Shown: positions 52,988-63,562, counted from the first letter of the stretch. The stretch: 64,000 bases of DNA from Cryobacterium sp. Y11 (GCF_002929535.1 NZ_PJJO01000059.1:1-64000), one strand, 5' to 3'. The notes: generated by a model from the letters alone, not told the origin. A program made the numbers and translations.

Positions 52988-55007
52988 GGAAACGCACGTC
53001 CTTCGCGTTTTTCTGAATGAAGTTGCGTCGAGATTCGACGTCTTCACCCATCAGGGTGGAGAAGATTTCGTCGGCGGATGCCGCGTCGTCCAGGGTGACC
53101 TGCAGCAGGGTGCGGGACTCGGGGGCCATGGTGGTTTCCCACAGCTCCTTGTAGTCCATCTCGCCCAGACCCTTGTAACGCTGGATGCCGTTGTCTTTCG
53201 GGATGCGCTTGCCGGAGGCTGCTCCATCGGCTAGGAGCGCGTCGCGCTCCACGTCGGAATAGACGTATTCGTGCGGGGAGTTGCTCCACTTGAGCCGGTA
53301 TAGCGGCGGCTGGGCCAGATAGACGTAACCCAAATCAATCAACGGTCGCATGTAGCGGAACAGTAGGGTGAGCAACAGGGTGGTGATGTGCTGCCCGTCA
53401 ACGTCGGCGTCGGCCATCAAAACGATCTTGTGGTACCGCACCTTGTCTGGATTGAATTCTTCACCCATGCCGGCGCCGAAGGCCGTGATCATCGCCTGAA
53501 CCTCAGCGTTACCGAGGGCCCGGTCGAGGCGCGCCTTCTCCACGTTGAGAATCTTGCCGCGAAGGGGCAGGATGGCCTGAAATTCGGGGTTACGCCCCTG
53601 CACGGCTGAACCGCCGGCCGAGTCACCCTCCACGATAAAGATCTCCGATAGTGATGGGTCTTTGCTCTGGCAGTCTTTGAGCTTGCCTGGCATGCCACCA
53701 CCCTCGAGCAGTCCCTTGCGACGCGCGGTTTCGCGGGCCTTTCGGGCTGCCATCCGAGCGTTCGAGGCTTGAAGTGACTTGCGGATGATTTCACGGGCCG
53801 GATTCGGGTTGCGGTTGAACCAGTCGGTGAGCTGGTCGTTGGCGACCTTCTGCACGAAAGACTTTGCCTCGGTGTTGCCGAGCTTGGTCTTGGTCTGGCC
53901 CTCGAACTGTGGTTCGGCGAGTTTAATCGACACGACCGCGGTTAACCCTTCGCGCACATCGTCGCCGGTGAGGTTGTCATCCTTTTCTTTCAGGATGCCC
54001 TTCTCGCGGGCGTACTTGTTCACCAGCGTGGTCAGCGCGGCGCGGAAACCCTCTTCGTGGGTGCCGCCCTCGTGCGTGTTGATCGTGTTCGCGTAGGTGT
54101 GCACGCTCTCGGTGTATGCAGTGGTCCACTGCATGGCCACTTCAAGGGCCATCTTGCGCTCGTGGTCTTCCCACTCGAAGGAAATGATCTCTTCGTTGAC
54201 GAGGTCGGCCTTCTTGGCCCGGTTCAAATACTCGACGTAGTCGACGAGTCCCTGGTCGTACTTGAAGGTGTTGCTAACGAACTTGCCGTCATCAGTACGG
54301 CTGGTTTCACGCTCGTCGGTGAGGGTGAGGCGCAGGCCCTTGTTCAAGAAGCCCATCTGCTGAAAACGAGCCCGCAGGGTTTCGTAGTCAAATTCAATCG
54401 TCTCGAACGTTTCGGCGCTCGGCCAGAAGGTAATGGTGGTGCCGGTTTCATCGTTGGCTTCGCCCTGCTCGAGGGGAGCGTTGGGAACACCGTTGGCGAA
54501 ACTTTGGCGCCAAATGAATCCCTGGCGGCGCACCTCAACCTCGAGGCGGCTCGATAGGGCGTTAACGACGGAACTACCTACACCGTGCAGTCCGCCGGAG
54601 ACGGAATACCCCCCGCCGCCAAACTTTCCACCGGCGTGCAGAACGGTCAGAACGACCTCAACGGTCGACCGACCCTCAGCCTTGTGAATGTCGACTGGGA
54701 TGCCACGGCCATTGTCTTCGACGCGAATCGCGCCGTCGGCCAAGATACGAATGTCGATGGTATCGCAGTGCCCCGCGAGAGCCTCGTCGACAGAGTTGTC
54801 GACAATCTCATAGACGAGGTGGTGCAGTCCGCGCGGTCCGGTGGATCCGATATACATTCCGGGTCGCTTACGAACGGCCTCTAGGCCCTCGAGTACCTGG
54901 ATATCGTCGGCACCATATTCGTGCTCCGGTTCCGGCTCCCGCTCCGCCTCACGTTCGTGCTGGGAAATGTCTGGGGACGTTTGTTCGGGCGTCGGTTCAA
55001 CTGTCAT
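52977..55007 (-). CDS. gyrB: DNA gyrase subunit B
   Basis: A 676-residue ATPase subunit. GHKL ATP-binding domain: [24 protein letters not shown] and [15 protein letters not shown]. Toprim domain: [19 protein letters not shown] and [17 protein letters not shown]. It ends YKGLGEMD ... VRFLDI as in other gyrases. The N-terminal 30 residues are acidic and Glu-rich. It precedes gyrA and overlaps its start. Confidence 0.97.
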   Translation of the reverse strand: MTVEPTPEQTSPDISQHEREAEREPEPEHEYGADDIQVLEGLEAVRKRPGMYIGSTGPRGLHHLVYEIVDNSVDEALAGHCDTIDIRILADGAIRVEDNGRGIPVDIHKAEGRSTVEVVLTVLHAGGKFGGGGYSVSGGLHGVGSSVVNALSSRLEVEVRRQGFIWRQSFANGVPNAPLEQGEANDETGTTITFWPSAETFETIEFDYETLRARFQQMGFLNKGLRLTLTDERETSRTDDGKFVSNTFKYDQGLVDYVEYLNRAKKADLVNEEIISFEWEDHERKMALEVAMQWTTAYTESVHTYANTINTHEGGTHEEGFRAALTTLVNKYAREKGILKEKDDNLTGDDVREGLTAVVSIKLAEPQFEGQTKTKLGNTEAKSFVQKVANDQLTDWFNRNPNPAREIIRKSLQASNARMAARKARETARRKGLLEGGGMPGKLKDCQSKDPSLSEIFIVEGDSAGGSAVQGRNPEFQAILPLRGKILNVEKARLDRALGNAEVQAMITAFGAGMGEEFNPDKVRYHKIVLMADADVDGQHITTLLLTLLFRYMRPLIDLGYVYLAQPPLYRLKWSNSPHEYVYSDVERDALLADGAASGKRIPKDNGIQRYKGLGEMDYKELWETTMAPESRTLLQVTLDDAASADEIFSTLMGEDVESRRNFIQKNAKDVRFLDI

Positions 55008-55128
55008 CTGAAATTAGGCTCCTGACCGTCGCACTGGCGACCATTCAGTTTACCAAATGGAGCGAGCCGAACCAGCCATAATCGCCGTTTGACGCGTTTT
55101 GCTCAAGGGGTTGACCTTAATTGGCGGG

Positions 55129-55674
55129 TCACCCGTAGGTATCGCGTGGACCACGCCCTGGAATTGATCTGGGACCCTTTTTCCAGGACGGAGCGCCGGG
55201 CCCCTGGAATCGAATCGATTGGATTCCAGCATCCGGGTACCGATTTGCGATGTGCTCCATGATGACGTTGCGCATTAAGCGCAATTGTGTCGCCCAGGCC
55301 GTCGACTCGCAGTGCACGGTGAGTACGCCGTCGTCGATACCCGCCGGAGTGGAATGATTGGCTGTTTCTTCACCGGCCAACAGCATCCAGGAAGCTAACA
55401 GGTCCGATTGCGCCAACGTGGAATTCCACCCCAGTTGCATCGTGAGTGAGCTGATCGTGTCGCCTAGGCCGTGCGGATCGCGGCCAATTCCGAACGGAAC
55501 ACTCGAGCCGGCAACCGGTGCGATGCGCTTGCGCGCACGCGTGCGCCGCGCGTTGGGATCACCGAAAACGCTCTTAAATCTCAGGTACACCTGGCTCGCT
55601 TCACTGGCATTCAATTCCAGCGGTTCCGTCTGATCAGGTGTTTCACGTGGAACATTGTCGTCACCCATTGACAA
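55129..55674 (-). CDS. dciA: DciA-like DUF721 protein (helicase loader-type)
   Basis: A 181-residue DUF721 protein. Conserved parts: SQVYLRFKSVFG at the N-terminus, basic linker RRTRARKRIAP, then the DciA-type domain LGWNSTLAQSDLLASWMLLAG and LTVHCESTAWATQLRLM. DciA loads the replicative helicase in bacteria that lack DnaC. A parS-like site lies within its first codons. It overlaps the recF end and precedes gyrB. Confidence 0.85.
   Translation of the reverse strand: MSMGDDNVPRETPDQTEPLELNASEASQVYLRFKSVFGDPNARRTRARKRIAPVAGSSVPFGIGRDPHGLGDTISSLTMQLGWNSTLAQSDLLASWMLLAGEETANHSTPAGIDDGVLTVHCESTAWATQLRLMRNVIMEHIANRYPDAGIQSIRFQGPGAPSWKKGPRSIPGRGPRDTYG
55639..55654. other. parS-like site in the dciA start
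   Basis: TGTTTCACGTGGAACA matches the ParB-binding parS consensus at 15 of 16 positions (one A to G). It lies inside dciA near its start, about 2.7 kb from dnaA. A second site is at 63563-63578. ParB would load here to segregate the origin. Confidence 0.8.
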
Positions 55675-56830
55675 CCGCTCCGGCGTGAATATGAATAGTG
55701 TGCGCGACCAGCTCTTTGGGGACGTCTTCCAAAACGGCAGCGGTGATCAAGACCTGTTCGAACGAGCCGATTGCTGCGGCCAGCCGGGCTCGACGGTTCA
55801 GGTCGAGTTCCGCGAAGACATCATCAAGAATCAACACCGGGTCACCACTGGCCGAATCCTGACGCAACAGCGAAGCGGATGCGAGTTTCAACGAGAGCGC
55901 GAACGACCAGGACTCCCCATGGCTGGCGTATCCCTTGGCCGGGAGCGCATTGAGCATGAACACGAGGTCGTCGCGGTGCGGGCCGGCGAGCGTCATACCC
56001 CGTTCCAACTCGCGCTTGCGCAGTCCCGCCAGTGCCGTGCGAAAGATTTCGTTGGTCGGCGACTCCACCGAATCTACCGACGCCAGCGGAATCCCGACAA
56101 CGGCCCCGCCGAGATCGGCGTCTTCGTCTGCGCCGAGAATACTCAGGCTCGTCACCAACGCCGGCCCATGGTCCTCATTCACTACGGCGCGATAAGCAGC
56201 ACGCAATGGCTCACCGAGCAGTTGAACGAGTTTGGCGCGTTCGTCAATGATTTCCGAACCGAATTCCACCAGGCGTTCATCCCAGATATCCAGGGTAGAC
56301 AGCTGGTTACCGCGCGCGCCTGAGGCTCGCGCGGTCTTCAGCAGGGTGTTGCGCTGCTTGAGCACGCGGTCATAATCGCTCTGCACGGCGGCCAGGCGGG
56401 GGCTGCGCAGCACCAGGAGCTGATCGAGAAATTTACGGCGTCCGGACGGATCGCCTCGAACGAGGGCGAGATCTTCGGGGGCGAACACCACACTGGAAAA
56501 ATAGCGGGGAAGGTCACGGGTTTTAATAACCGAGCGATTAATTTGGGCACGGTTTTGTCCCGTGCGGTTGAGTTGTACCTCGGCCAGAATATCGCGGCCG
56601 TTGTATTCGAGCCTGGCACGAATGATGCCGGCATCCTGCCCAGCCCGAATCATGGCCTTGTCCGTGGATACTCGGTGTGAACCCAGCGTGCTCAAAAAAC
56701 CGAGGGCTTCGACCAGGTTGGTCTTGCCCTGCCCATTGCGGCCGACGATGAGGTTAGGGCCGGGCACGAACCCAACCTCGGCGCTCGCGTAGTTGCGAAA
56801 GTCGGTCAGCGCAAGGTGGGTAACTCGCAC
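55661..56830 (-). CDS. recF: DNA replication and repair protein RecF
   Basis: A 389-residue SMC-like ATPase in recombinational gap repair. Motifs: VTHLALTDFRNYASAEV at the start, Walker A VGRNGQGKTNLVEAL, signature AGPHRDD, Walker B VLILDDVFAELD. GTG 56830 starts 4 bases after the dnaN stop; the longer open frame upstream is antisense to dnaN and not coding. Confidence 0.94.
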   Translation of the reverse strand: MRVTHLALTDFRNYASAEVGFVPGPNLIVGRNGQGKTNLVEALGFLSTLGSHRVSTDKAMIRAGQDAGIIRARLEYNGRDILAEVQLNRTGQNRAQINRSVIKTRDLPRYFSSVVFAPEDLALVRGDPSGRRKFLDQLLVLRSPRLAAVQSDYDRVLKQRNTLLKTARASGARGNQLSTLDIWDERLVEFGSEIIDERAKLVQLLGEPLRAAYRAVVNEDHGPALVTSLSILGADEDADLGGAVVGIPLASVDSVESPTNEIFRTALAGLRKRELERGMTLAGPHRDDLVFMLNALPAKGYASHGESWSFALSLKLASASLLRQDSASGDPVLILDDVFAELDLNRRARLAAAIGSFEQVLITAAVLEDVPKELVAHTIHIHAGAVVNG

Positions 56831-56834
56831 GTCG

Positions 56835-57983
56835 CTAGCGCAGCAGCAGGTTGGGCTGAAGCAGGTACTTGTAGCTGTCTGCTCCGGCCTGCTCGCGCGA
56901 GGTCTGGCTGGTGATGAGCACTGGCCCTGGCTTGTTCGGGTTTTCCGTCTTCGTGAACGAAATACGCACGAATTCGGAGTGCACCGCGCTGAGCCCATCG
57001 AGCAAAAACTGCGGCTTGAGCGACACGACGGTTTCGGTTCCGGAGAGAATGGCGTCGATGGTCTCCGAGGCCTGGGCTTGTTCGGAGCCGACTGCCTCCA
57101 GGGTGACTCCATCGGTGGCAAACGTGAAACGCAGCGCGGCCTCGCGTTCCAGCACAAGCTGCACTCGGCGCGTGGCCTCGATCAGGTCAGCGGTGTTCAT
57201 AACCGCATAGTTGTCAACCGTCTCGGGGAAGAGCCGGCGAACGGGGGGAAAATTGCCCTTGATCAACAAAGACGTGACGGTCTTCTTATTCGCGGTGAAC
57301 GCGATCAGTTCACGGTCATCGGTGTTCGTGATAGAAACTGAGATGGTACCGCTGTGGCCGAAGGTTTTGCCGACCTCCTGCAAGGTGCGGGCCGGAACCA
57401 GAGCCGTAATTGTTCCCTCGGTCGAGTTGCTGCCTGAATCCCAATCGATTTCACGAACGGCAACCCGGTAGCGGTCGGTGGCAACCAGACTCAGGCTATT
57501 TTCGGTGACTTCGAGTTGCACTCCGGTGATGACGGGAGTGACATCATCACGGGATGCCGCGACGGCTACCTGGGCGACGGCAGCGGCGAACTCTTCGGCT
57601 GGTACGAGCCCCGTTTGGCTACTGACCTGCGGAATGCTGGGATATTCCTCAACCGGCATTGACAGCAACGTGAAGCTTGCGGATCCGCAGCTGACCTTGA
57701 TGCGAGAACTCTCCGTTGAAAAACGCACCGGTGCGTTGGGCAGACGGCTTGCAATCTCGGCCAGGAGACGTCCGGATACAAGTACCTTGCCGGTCTCTTC
57801 AACCTCGGCAACGATCTCAGTCTGGGCGGAAACCTCGTAGTCGAACGACGACAGGATCAGGCCAGTGGCTGTGGCTTCAATGAGCACGCCGCTCAGAATC
57901 GGTAGCGTCGTGCGCTGCGGAAGCAGCTTGACGGCGAAAGAAACTGCCTCGCTGAAGACATCCCGATTTGCTTGAAATCTCAC
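56835..57983 (-). CDS. dnaN: DNA polymerase III beta sliding clamp
   Basis: A 382-residue clamp: MRFQANRDVFSEAVSF at the start, three repeats of the clamp fold, and the C-terminal RISFTKTENPNKPGPVLITS with the family ending SYKYLLQPNLLLR. It rings DNA for polymerase processivity. It is separated from dnaA by about 440 bases with DnaA boxes. Confidence 0.96.
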   Translation of the reverse strand: MRFQANRDVFSEAVSFAVKLLPQRTTLPILSGVLIEATATGLILSSFDYEVSAQTEIVAEVEETGKVLVSGRLLAEIASRLPNAPVRFSTESSRIKVSCGSASFTLLSMPVEEYPSIPQVSSQTGLVPAEEFAAAVAQVAVAASRDDVTPVITGVQLEVTENSLSLVATDRYRVAVREIDWDSGSNSTEGTITALVPARTLQEVGKTFGHSGTISVSITNTDDRELIAFTANKKTVTSLLIKGNFPPVRRLFPETVDNYAVMNTADLIEATRRVQLVLEREAALRFTFATDGVTLEAVGSEQAQASETIDAILSGTETVVSLKPQFLLDGLSAVHSEFVRISFTKTENPNKPGPVLITSQTSREQAGADSYKYLLQPNLLLR

Positions 57984-58423
57984 GATGTCAGTCCTTAGCG
58001 TTGCAAAAACAGATGAGCGGATGGGTGGGCCTCAATGCTAGCTGTCTTCACGGGGGAGTTCGTTACCCGGTCTGTTCGGAGGCCGTGGCGGTCAAGGTTG
58101 TCGGCGAGAGAAAGGTTAAAGAATTTTTGTTAATCTTCTTAACCGTTGTGGAAACTGTGGATAACTCTGTGAAATCAGCTCAGGCACTGGGAACTACAAC
58201 TGTGTAACTTGTGAGTGAGCTGTGGAAGTTTGTCATTCGTTTGAGTAGCCGGGCCCCACGGTAATTACACGTTTCTACAGGCAGCCCCCGAGTTTCTACA
58301 GAGAACGACAAGTTGTATGAGTTAATTCCACAGGGTTATCCACAGGTGTGAAAACTAAAAAAATTCGGCCCCTCCGGGTCAAAACTCGTCAGAGCTGCCG
58401 GTGGGGCCGAAAAAATTAAGCTT
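57984..58423. other. oriC: oriC-like region between dnaA and dnaN
   Basis: About 440 bases with two perfect DnaA boxes, TGTGGATAA at 58156-58164 and TTATCCACA at 58336-58344, near-matches such as TTGTGGAAA around 58146, and an AT-rich stretch (58114-58145) rich in TTAA and TTTTT that could be the unwinding element. In actinobacteria oriC lies beside dnaA, so this is the best candidate, together with the boxes upstream of dnaA. Confidence 0.75.
58357..58416 (-). terminator. Terminator of dnaA
   Basis: On the minus strand TTCGGCCCC and GGGGCCGAA (plus coordinates 58403-58411 and 58364-58372) form the stem, followed by a run of seven T. It starts 12 bases after the dnaA stop, a classical intrinsic terminator. 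Confidence 0.8.
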
Positions 58424-59842
58424 CTACTTGTAGCGGTGATCCTGTTTGATGCGGTTCGTCAGTTCGGTGACCTGGTTGTAGATCGACCGACGCTCTTTCA
58501 TAAGTTCACTGATCTTCTTATTGGCGTACATCACAGTCGTGTGGTCACGATTACCGAACAACTGACCAATCTTGGGCAGGGATAAGTTGGTGAGTTCGCG
58601 GCACAAATACATGGCGATTTGACGAGCGGTCGCGATAGCCTGTGATCGACTTGAGCCGTACAGGTCATCCACTGAGAGCTTGAAGTAGTTCGCCGTGTTG
58701 GTGATGATGTCCACCGGGGCAATGACGTTGTCTTCGTCGAGGGTGATGAGGTCCTTCAACACCGTTTGCACGAGATCCATATCGACCGGAGTCTTATTGA
58801 GGCTCGCAAATGCGGTAACACGAATCAGAGTTCCCTCTAGCTCGCGAATATTGGAGGAGACCTTCGTCGCCATGAACTCGAGAATGTCGTGGGGAACCTG
58901 CAGTTTCTCGCTCTGCGCCTTTTTTCGCAAAATCGCAATGCGGGTCTCCAGGTCGGGAGCCTGGACATCCGTGATGAGGCCCCACTCAAAGCGACTGCGC
59001 ATGCGGTCCTCAAAACCAGTGAGGTGCTTCGGCGGGAGGTCACTCGTAATAACCACCTGCTTGTTGTGGTCATGCAGGGTGTTGAAGGTATGAAAGAACG
59101 CTTCCTGGGTCTCCGCCTTGTTTTGCAGAAACTGGATGTCGTCGATCATCAAAATGTCGATGTTTCGATACCGGGCCTGAAATGCCGCGCCCCGGTTGTT
59201 CGCGATCGAGTTGATGAAGTCGTTGGTGAACTCCTCGGAACTGACATACCGCACGCGGATGCCCGGATACAGGCTCATGGCGTAATGGCCGATCGCGTGC
59301 AGAAGGTGGGTCTTACCCAGCCCCGACGAACCATAAACGAACAGTGGGTTGTACGCCTTGGCCGGTGCCTCGGCAACGGCAACGGCAGCGGCATGGGCGA
59401 ATCGGTTAGATTGCCCAATCACGAAATTATCGAAACTGTACTTGGGGTTTAGCCGGGTTTCATGCGCCTGCGCGGCAACGGCGCCCTCGAACACCGATTG
59501 CGGTGGTGCCGGCATGATGATGTCTGGCGGAGTCAACGTCTGCTGCACCGGGCGCAAGGATTCTTGTTCTAACTCGGGATTGACGACTACATAGAAGGTA
59601 GACACCGCGGTTGCCTCGTCGAGCTTTCCCATCGCGGTGAGGAGCGGAACTCGCATCCGCTGATTGAGCATGCTCGCGGTGAACTCGTTGGGCACTTCGA
59701 GATAGAACGTACCGGCCGCGATGCCCTTCGGCTCGACCAGACTGAGAAAGCCATAGAGCATCGGCGTGATGGTGGCGTCTGATTCCAAGGTGGTCAAAAC
59801 TGACCGCCACGTTTCGGCTATCGGCGCTTCGACATCTGCCAT
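58424..59842 (-). CDS. dnaA: Chromosomal replication initiator DnaA
   Basis: A 472-residue AAA+ initiator. Domain I is at the N-terminus, a Pro/Gln-rich linker follows, and the AAA+ core has [21 protein letters not shown], Walker [12 protein letters not shown], Walker [10 protein letters not shown] and SDLPPKHL. The C-terminal DNA-binding helix is [15 protein letters not shown]. The start at 59842 ([12 protein letters not shown]) has no canonical ribosome binding site but matches the family beginning. Confidence 0.97.
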   Translation of the reverse strand: MADVEAPIAETWRSVLTTLESDATITPMLYGFLSLVEPKGIAAGTFYLEVPNEFTASMLNQRMRVPLLTAMGKLDEATAVSTFYVVVNPELEQESLRPVQQTLTPPDIIMPAPPQSVFEGAVAAQAHETRLNPKYSFDNFVIGQSNRFAHAAAVAVAEAPAKAYNPLFVYGSSGLGKTHLLHAIGHYAMSLYPGIRVRYVSSEEFTNDFINSIANNRGAAFQARYRNIDILMIDDIQFLQNKAETQEAFFHTFNTLHDHNKQVVITSDLPPKHLTGFEDRMRSRFEWGLITDVQAPDLETRIAILRKKAQSEKLQVPHDILEFMATKVSSNIRELEGTLIRVTAFASLNKTPVDMDLVQTVLKDLITLDEDNVIAPVDIITNTANYFKLSVDDLYGSSRSQAIATARQIAMYLCRELTNLSLPKIGQLFGNRDHTTVMYANKKISELMKERRSIYNQVTELTNRIKQDHRYK

Positions 59843-60325
59843 GGTTCCTACAATCTGTGTGTTTCGAAATTTGTTCGCTCTTCAACTGCGGAGACCTGCT
59901 GTGGCGTTGCCGGCGTGCAACGGACCCAGCTAGAACCCGTGTTTCGTTCATGCTGGGGGTGGTGGTCGCTGGGCAGCTTTGCACCCTTACGTTAAAGTTA
60001 TCCACCGGTTGTGTATAAATCCGGCTAAATTCTCAGGTTACGGTCAAACCCTGTGGATAACTTTGTCGTAACGGTAGCCGATCCCGCGCGACGAGGCTAC
60101 TTCACCCCCGCTAGCGCTGGGGCGTCGCGTCGTTGCTCGATATCTACGGTGGAGTCATTATTGTGGAGTTTCGGCTTATTCGTGGCCTGAGTTTGACCAG
60201 ACGTGGCCGAAGCCGTAGTTTTAATCAGTTGACCCCATCCTGCGGGCATCCAACTTCTGTGCGCGCTGCTGTTCTGGCCGAGGGGATTTTGGCCAGCGGT
60301 GATTCAAATACGTGGAGATTGAACT
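59843..60325. other. Divergent dnaA-rpmH region with DnaA boxes
   Basis: About 480 bases between the dnaA and rpmH starts. DnaA boxes TTATCCACC (59998-60006) and TGTGGATAA (60052-60060) flank an AT-rich segment (GTGTATAAATCCGGCTAAAT). They may belong to the origin or autoregulate dnaA. No coding sequence is seen. Confidence 0.65.
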
Positions 60326-60463
60326 ATGAGCAAGAGAACTTTCCAGCCGAACAACCGTCGTCGCGCCAAGGTGCACGGCTTCCGTCTGCGCATGCGCACC
60401 CGCGCCGGCCGCGCCATCCTCGGTGCTCGCCGTCGCAAGGGTCGCACTGAACTCTCCGCCTAG
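60326..60463 (+). CDS. rpmH: 50S ribosomal protein L34
   Basis: A 45-residue basic protein: [45 protein letters not shown], matching the L34 consensus at every key position. The ATG follows GTGGAGATTGAACT. First gene of the rightward rpmH-rnpA-yidD-yidC-jag-rsmG cluster. Confidence 0.98.
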   Translation: MSKRTFQPNNRRRAKVHGFRLRMRTRAGRAILGARRRKGRTELSA

Positions 60464-60486
60464 GTTCTCGTGGGGCTGCGGTTCTC

Positions 60487-60873
60487 ATGCTGGCTCACGT
60501 AAATCGCATCACGAGCGGTAGCGATTATCAGGGCGTCGTTCGGCGCGGTGTGCGGATCGTTGGTGCGCACACCGTTCTGTACGTGCGCACGAGTACCGAT
60601 CGACCGAGTCCATCTCAAACGGATGTTGGTGAACCGGTTCGCTTTGGATTCATCGTCGCAAAGAATGTTGGTAACGCCGTGAGGCGCAATCTCGTTCGCC
60701 GCCGCCTTAAGGCGGTCACGTTCGAATTACTCCCCGCGGTGTTACCGGGAACGGATGTCGTCATCCGCGCCTTGCCGAGTGCGCACGGTGCCGCGTGGCA
60801 AACGCTGCACGATGAGGTTCAGCGTTCACTGGCGCGCCCGCACCCAGCGCGAAAAGGCAGTCGAGTGCGATGA
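60487..60873 (+). CDS. rnpA: Ribonuclease P protein component
   Basis: A 128-residue basic protein that helps the RNase P RNA mature tRNA 5' ends. Conserved VRFGFIVAKNVGNAVRRNLVR with RRRLKAV is present. It is shorter at the C-terminus than some homologues, ending RPHPARKGSRVR. Overlaps yidD by four bases. Confidence 0.95.
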   Translation: MLAHVNRITSGSDYQGVVRRGVRIVGAHTVLYVRTSTDRPSPSQTDVGEPVRFGFIVAKNVGNAVRRNLVRRRLKAVTFELLPAVLPGTDVVIRALPSAHGAAWQTLHDEVQRSLARPHPARKGSRVR

Positions 60874-61181
60874 ATCGCCTACTCGCGACAATTTTTTTAC
60901 TGCCCCGTAACATAGGTGTGCTGATTCTTCGCGTGTATCGCGCCGTGATTTCTCCCCTCTATGGGGATGTGTGTCGTTTTTATCCTTCTTGCTCGGCCTA
61001 CGCACTGGGAGCCGTTCAGGAACACGGACTAGCGTGGGGCTGCGCCCTTGCTGCCCGCAGGCTGAGCCATTGTCATCCGTGGTCTGAAGGCGGCATCGAT
61101 GATGTACCTCTCAAAAGCACGCGTCGCTTTCGGCTGACGTCGTTCGGTTTTGTCGTTGCACCTAGCCACGGAAAGGGCTAA
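60870..61181 (+). CDS. yidD: Membrane protein insertion efficiency factor YidD
   Basis: A 103-residue protein of the YidD family: VYRAVISPLYGDVCRFYPSC, then SAYALGAVQEHG and the His-containing CHPWSEGGIDDVP. It assists YidC insertion. Its frame overlaps rnpA and precedes yidC by 8 bases. Confidence 0.94.
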   Translation: MNRLLATIFLLPRNIGVLILRVYRAVISPLYGDVCRFYPSCSAYALGAVQEHGLAWGCALAARRLSHCHPWSEGGIDDVPLKSTRRFRLTSFGFVVAPSHGKG

Positions 61182-61189
61182 CCCACAGT

Positions 61190-62179
61190 ATGGACCTGAT
61201 AGGTACGATCCTCTGGCCTCTGAAATGGGCGGTCGAGCTGCTGCTTGTGGCCTTCCACTGGCTCTTTACCAACCTGGGAATGGATTACGACGACGGAATC
61301 ACCTGGGTTCTATCGATCGTGGGCCTGGTCATCGTGGTGCGCGCCGCGCTCATTCCCATTTTCGTGAAGCAGATCAAGAGCCAGCGCAAGATGCTCGAGG
61401 TTGCCCCGCAGCTCAAGAAGATTCAAGACAAGTACAAGGGCAAGAAAGACCAGTTCTCGCGTGAGGCAATGTCCCGCGAGACCATGGCCATGTACAAGAA
61501 GACGGGAACCAACCCGCTGAGTTCGTGCCTGCCACTGCTGCTGCAAATGCCGATCTTCTTCGCCCTGTTCTCGGTACTCAACGACGCACAGCCAAGAGGT
61601 GAGCAGGATGCGCAGGCCGGCGTTGGACCGCTGAACAGTGACCTCGCGGTCAGCTTCGGCAATGCGGAGCTTTTCGGGCAGGCGCCACTGCACGACACCT
61701 TCGCCTCGCAGTGGTCACTCTGGACCGCCGGGCAGAACTTCAACGGGACCGTCATGTTGATTGCCGCCACCATGGTGGTACTGATGACCGCCTCACAGTT
61801 CTTTACCCAGCTGCAGATCGTCTCCAAGAACATGTCGCCGGAGACCAAGGCCAGCCCCATGTTCAAGCAGCAGCGCATCATGCTCTACCTGCTCCCCCTC
61901 GTCTTTGCCTTCTCCGGTGTCGCGTTCCCGCTCGGCGTCATGTTCTACTGGCTCACCTCGAACGTCTGGACCATGGTTCAGCAGTTCCTGGTCATTAGAA
62001 ACATGCCCACCCCCGGCAGTGAGGCCGCCAAGGCCCGCGAAGAGCGACTGGCCCGCAAGGGCAAGCTCATTGCGACCGACGGTGACATCATTGTTGTTGA
62101 GGAACCTGCCAAGCCGGCGCAGCGTCAGCAGCCGGTCGGCAAGGCTCGCGCCAAAAAGCAAACCGGCCCAAAAAAGTAG
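61190..62179 (+). CDS. yidC: Membrane protein insertase YidC
   Basis: A 329-residue insertase. Membrane segments begin at IVGLVIVVRAALIPIF (with the conserved Arg that faces the hydrophilic groove). MAMYKKTGTNPLSSCLPLLLQMPIFFALF is the core signature, split here as two motifs. The C-terminal helices contain FPLGVMFYWLTSNVW. A basic tail follows (KARAKKQTGPKK). Its TAG overlaps the jag GTG. Confidence 0.96.
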   Translation: MDLIGTILWPLKWAVELLLVAFHWLFTNLGMDYDDGITWVLSIVGLVIVVRAALIPIFVKQIKSQRKMLEVAPQLKKIQDKYKGKKDQFSREAMSRETMAMYKKTGTNPLSSCLPLLLQMPIFFALFSVLNDAQPRGEQDAQAGVGPLNSDLAVSFGNAELFGQAPLHDTFASQWSLWTAGQNFNGTVMLIAATMVVLMTASQFFTQLQIVSKNMSPETKASPMFKQQRIMLYLLPLVFAFSGVAFPLGVMFYWLTSNVWTMVQQFLVIRNMPTPGSEAAKAREERLARKGKLIATDGDIIVVEEPAKPAQRQQPVGKARAKKQTGPKK

Positions 62180-62787
62180 TGGAGAGCACCGTGACGGAAA
62201 AGACTGGCCTGACCGACGGTTCTGTTGTCGACGACAGCGCACTCGGCACGGATGTTGCCAAAACGGATGCATCGCACGTCGCGGTCGAAACCGGTTCCGT
62301 CTCCACCGCGGAGGTCCCACTCACAACCGGCCAGCTCGAGCGCGAGGGCGATATTGCGGCCGACTATATCGAGGAATTTCTCGATATCTGCGACTTAGAC
62401 GGCGACATCGACATTGATGCCCGCAACGGGCGTGCCTACCTGTCGGTCAAGGCCTCCGACGCGGACAACCTTCGGTTACTCTCCAAACCGGAAACCGTCA
62501 ACGCCCTGCAAGAATTGACGCGCCTCGCCGTGCAGAACAAGACGGGGTCCTTTTCCCGTCTCATTCTCGACATTGGGGGATCACGTGAGGCCCGCGAAGC
62601 CGAGCTCGCTGCGCTCGTGGCCCGTGCTATCGCTCGCATCGAAGCCGGCGCGACCGAGGCAGACTTGCCCGCGATGTCGTCATACGAGCGCAAACTCGTG
62701 CACGACATCGTTGGTACCAGTGATGGTTACCGCTCAGAGTCATCGGGCGAGGGTCGCGACCGTCACACCGTCATTACCGCAGCGTAG
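62179..62787 (+). CDS. jag: Jag/KhpB RNA-binding protein
   Basis: A 202-residue protein with an acidic, Thr/Val-rich N-terminal tail of about 55 residues, then KH-type (ILDIGGSREAREAE) and R3H (MSSYERKLVHDIV) domains, as in Jag/KhpB that bind RNA with KhpA. GTG start at 62179 overlaps the yidC stop. The Jag-N domain of Firmicutes is missing, as usual in actinobacteria. Confidence 0.9.
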   Translation: MESTVTEKTGLTDGSVVDDSALGTDVAKTDASHVAVETGSVSTAEVPLTTGQLEREGDIAADYIEEFLDICDLDGDIDIDARNGRAYLSVKASDADNLRLLSKPETVNALQELTRLAVQNKTGSFSRLILDIGGSREAREAELAALVARAIARIEAGATEADLPAMSSYERKLVHDIVGTSDGYRSESSGEGRDRHTVITAA

Positions 62788-62798
62788 TCTTCGCGATC

Positions 62799-63494
62799 AT
62801 GTCGGAATCTGTCGCACCCGCCTCCAACGTGCCTGATCGCGCGGAGTCCGAACCCCTTGTCGTCGAACCGGTTGAGCTGGAGATTGAGCCGGCCGCTGCG
62901 GCCGGCCTGTTTGGCAGTCAGATCGACCGTATTCGTGCATTTACGCACAATTTGGCTGATCAGGGCGAAAAACTTGGACTCATTGGTCCATTAGAACTCC
63001 CCCGACTGTGGTCGCGTCACATTCTGAACTGCGCCATTGTTGCGCCATTATTGAACCCTGGTCTGGTGGGTGACGTCGGCTCCGGCGCCGGGCTGCCGGG
63101 TTTAGTGTTGGCCATTGCCCGCCCCGATGTGAACTTCGTGCTGATCGAACCGATGGAGCGACGGGTTGCCTGGTTAAATGATCAGGTAACTGCACTGGCA
63201 CTACCCAATGTGACCGTCGTGCGCGCGCGTGCAGAGGAAGCCCGCATGCCACATCCGCTCGACCAGGTAACGGCGCGTGCCGTCAGCGCATTCAGCAAGC
63301 TGATTCCCCTGACTGCTCCCCTGCTGCGCAAGGGCGGCGAGCTCATTCTTATGAAGGGCGAGGGTGCGCAGCGTGAGATTGAAGCGGCTACGCAGCCCAT
63401 TCGCAAGTATCGCCTGCGTGATGTCGAGATCATTACCCTCGGAGCGGGCGTGCTGCCGGAGGTAACCCGGGTCATCCGGGCTACAGTGGACTAG
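62799..63494 (+). CDS. rsmG: 16S rRNA m7G methyltransferase RsmG (GidB)
   Basis: A 231-residue SAM-dependent methyltransferase that makes m7G527 in 16S rRNA. Motifs: LWSRHILNCAIVAPL, SAM-binding VGDVGSGAGLPGLVLA, VTARAVSAFSKL and LMKGEGAQREI. The N-terminal 30 residues are Pro/Glu-rich. Loss gives low-level streptomycin resistance in other bacteria; here it looks intact. Confidence 0.94.
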   Translation: MSESVAPASNVPDRAESEPLVVEPVELEIEPAAAAGLFGSQIDRIRAFTHNLADQGEKLGLIGPLELPRLWSRHILNCAIVAPLLNPGLVGDVGSGAGLPGLVLAIARPDVNFVLIEPMERRVAWLNDQVTALALPNVTVVRARAEEARMPHPLDQVTARAVSAFSKLIPLTAPLLRKGGELILMKGEGAQREIEAATQPIRKYRLRDVEIITLGAGVLPEVTRVIRATVD

Positions 63495-63525
63495 TCCCGA
63501 ATGCCGAAGACAGTGGTATTCGGGA
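63495..63525 (+). terminator. Hairpin after rsmG
   Basis: TCCCGAATGCC (63495-63505) pairs with GGTATTCGGGA (63515-63525) with one G-U pair, starting right after the rsmG stop. It has no U-tract. It may separate rsmG from parA. Confidence 0.55.
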
Positions 63526-63562
63526 GTCCCTTTCGGGTGGCTCATCAACCGTCGATCGTAAA

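Noticed and set aside
56831..57157. N-terminal extension of RecF
   Set aside because: The open frame upstream of GTG 56830 is antisense-type composition overlapping dnaN; RecF similarity begins at 56830.
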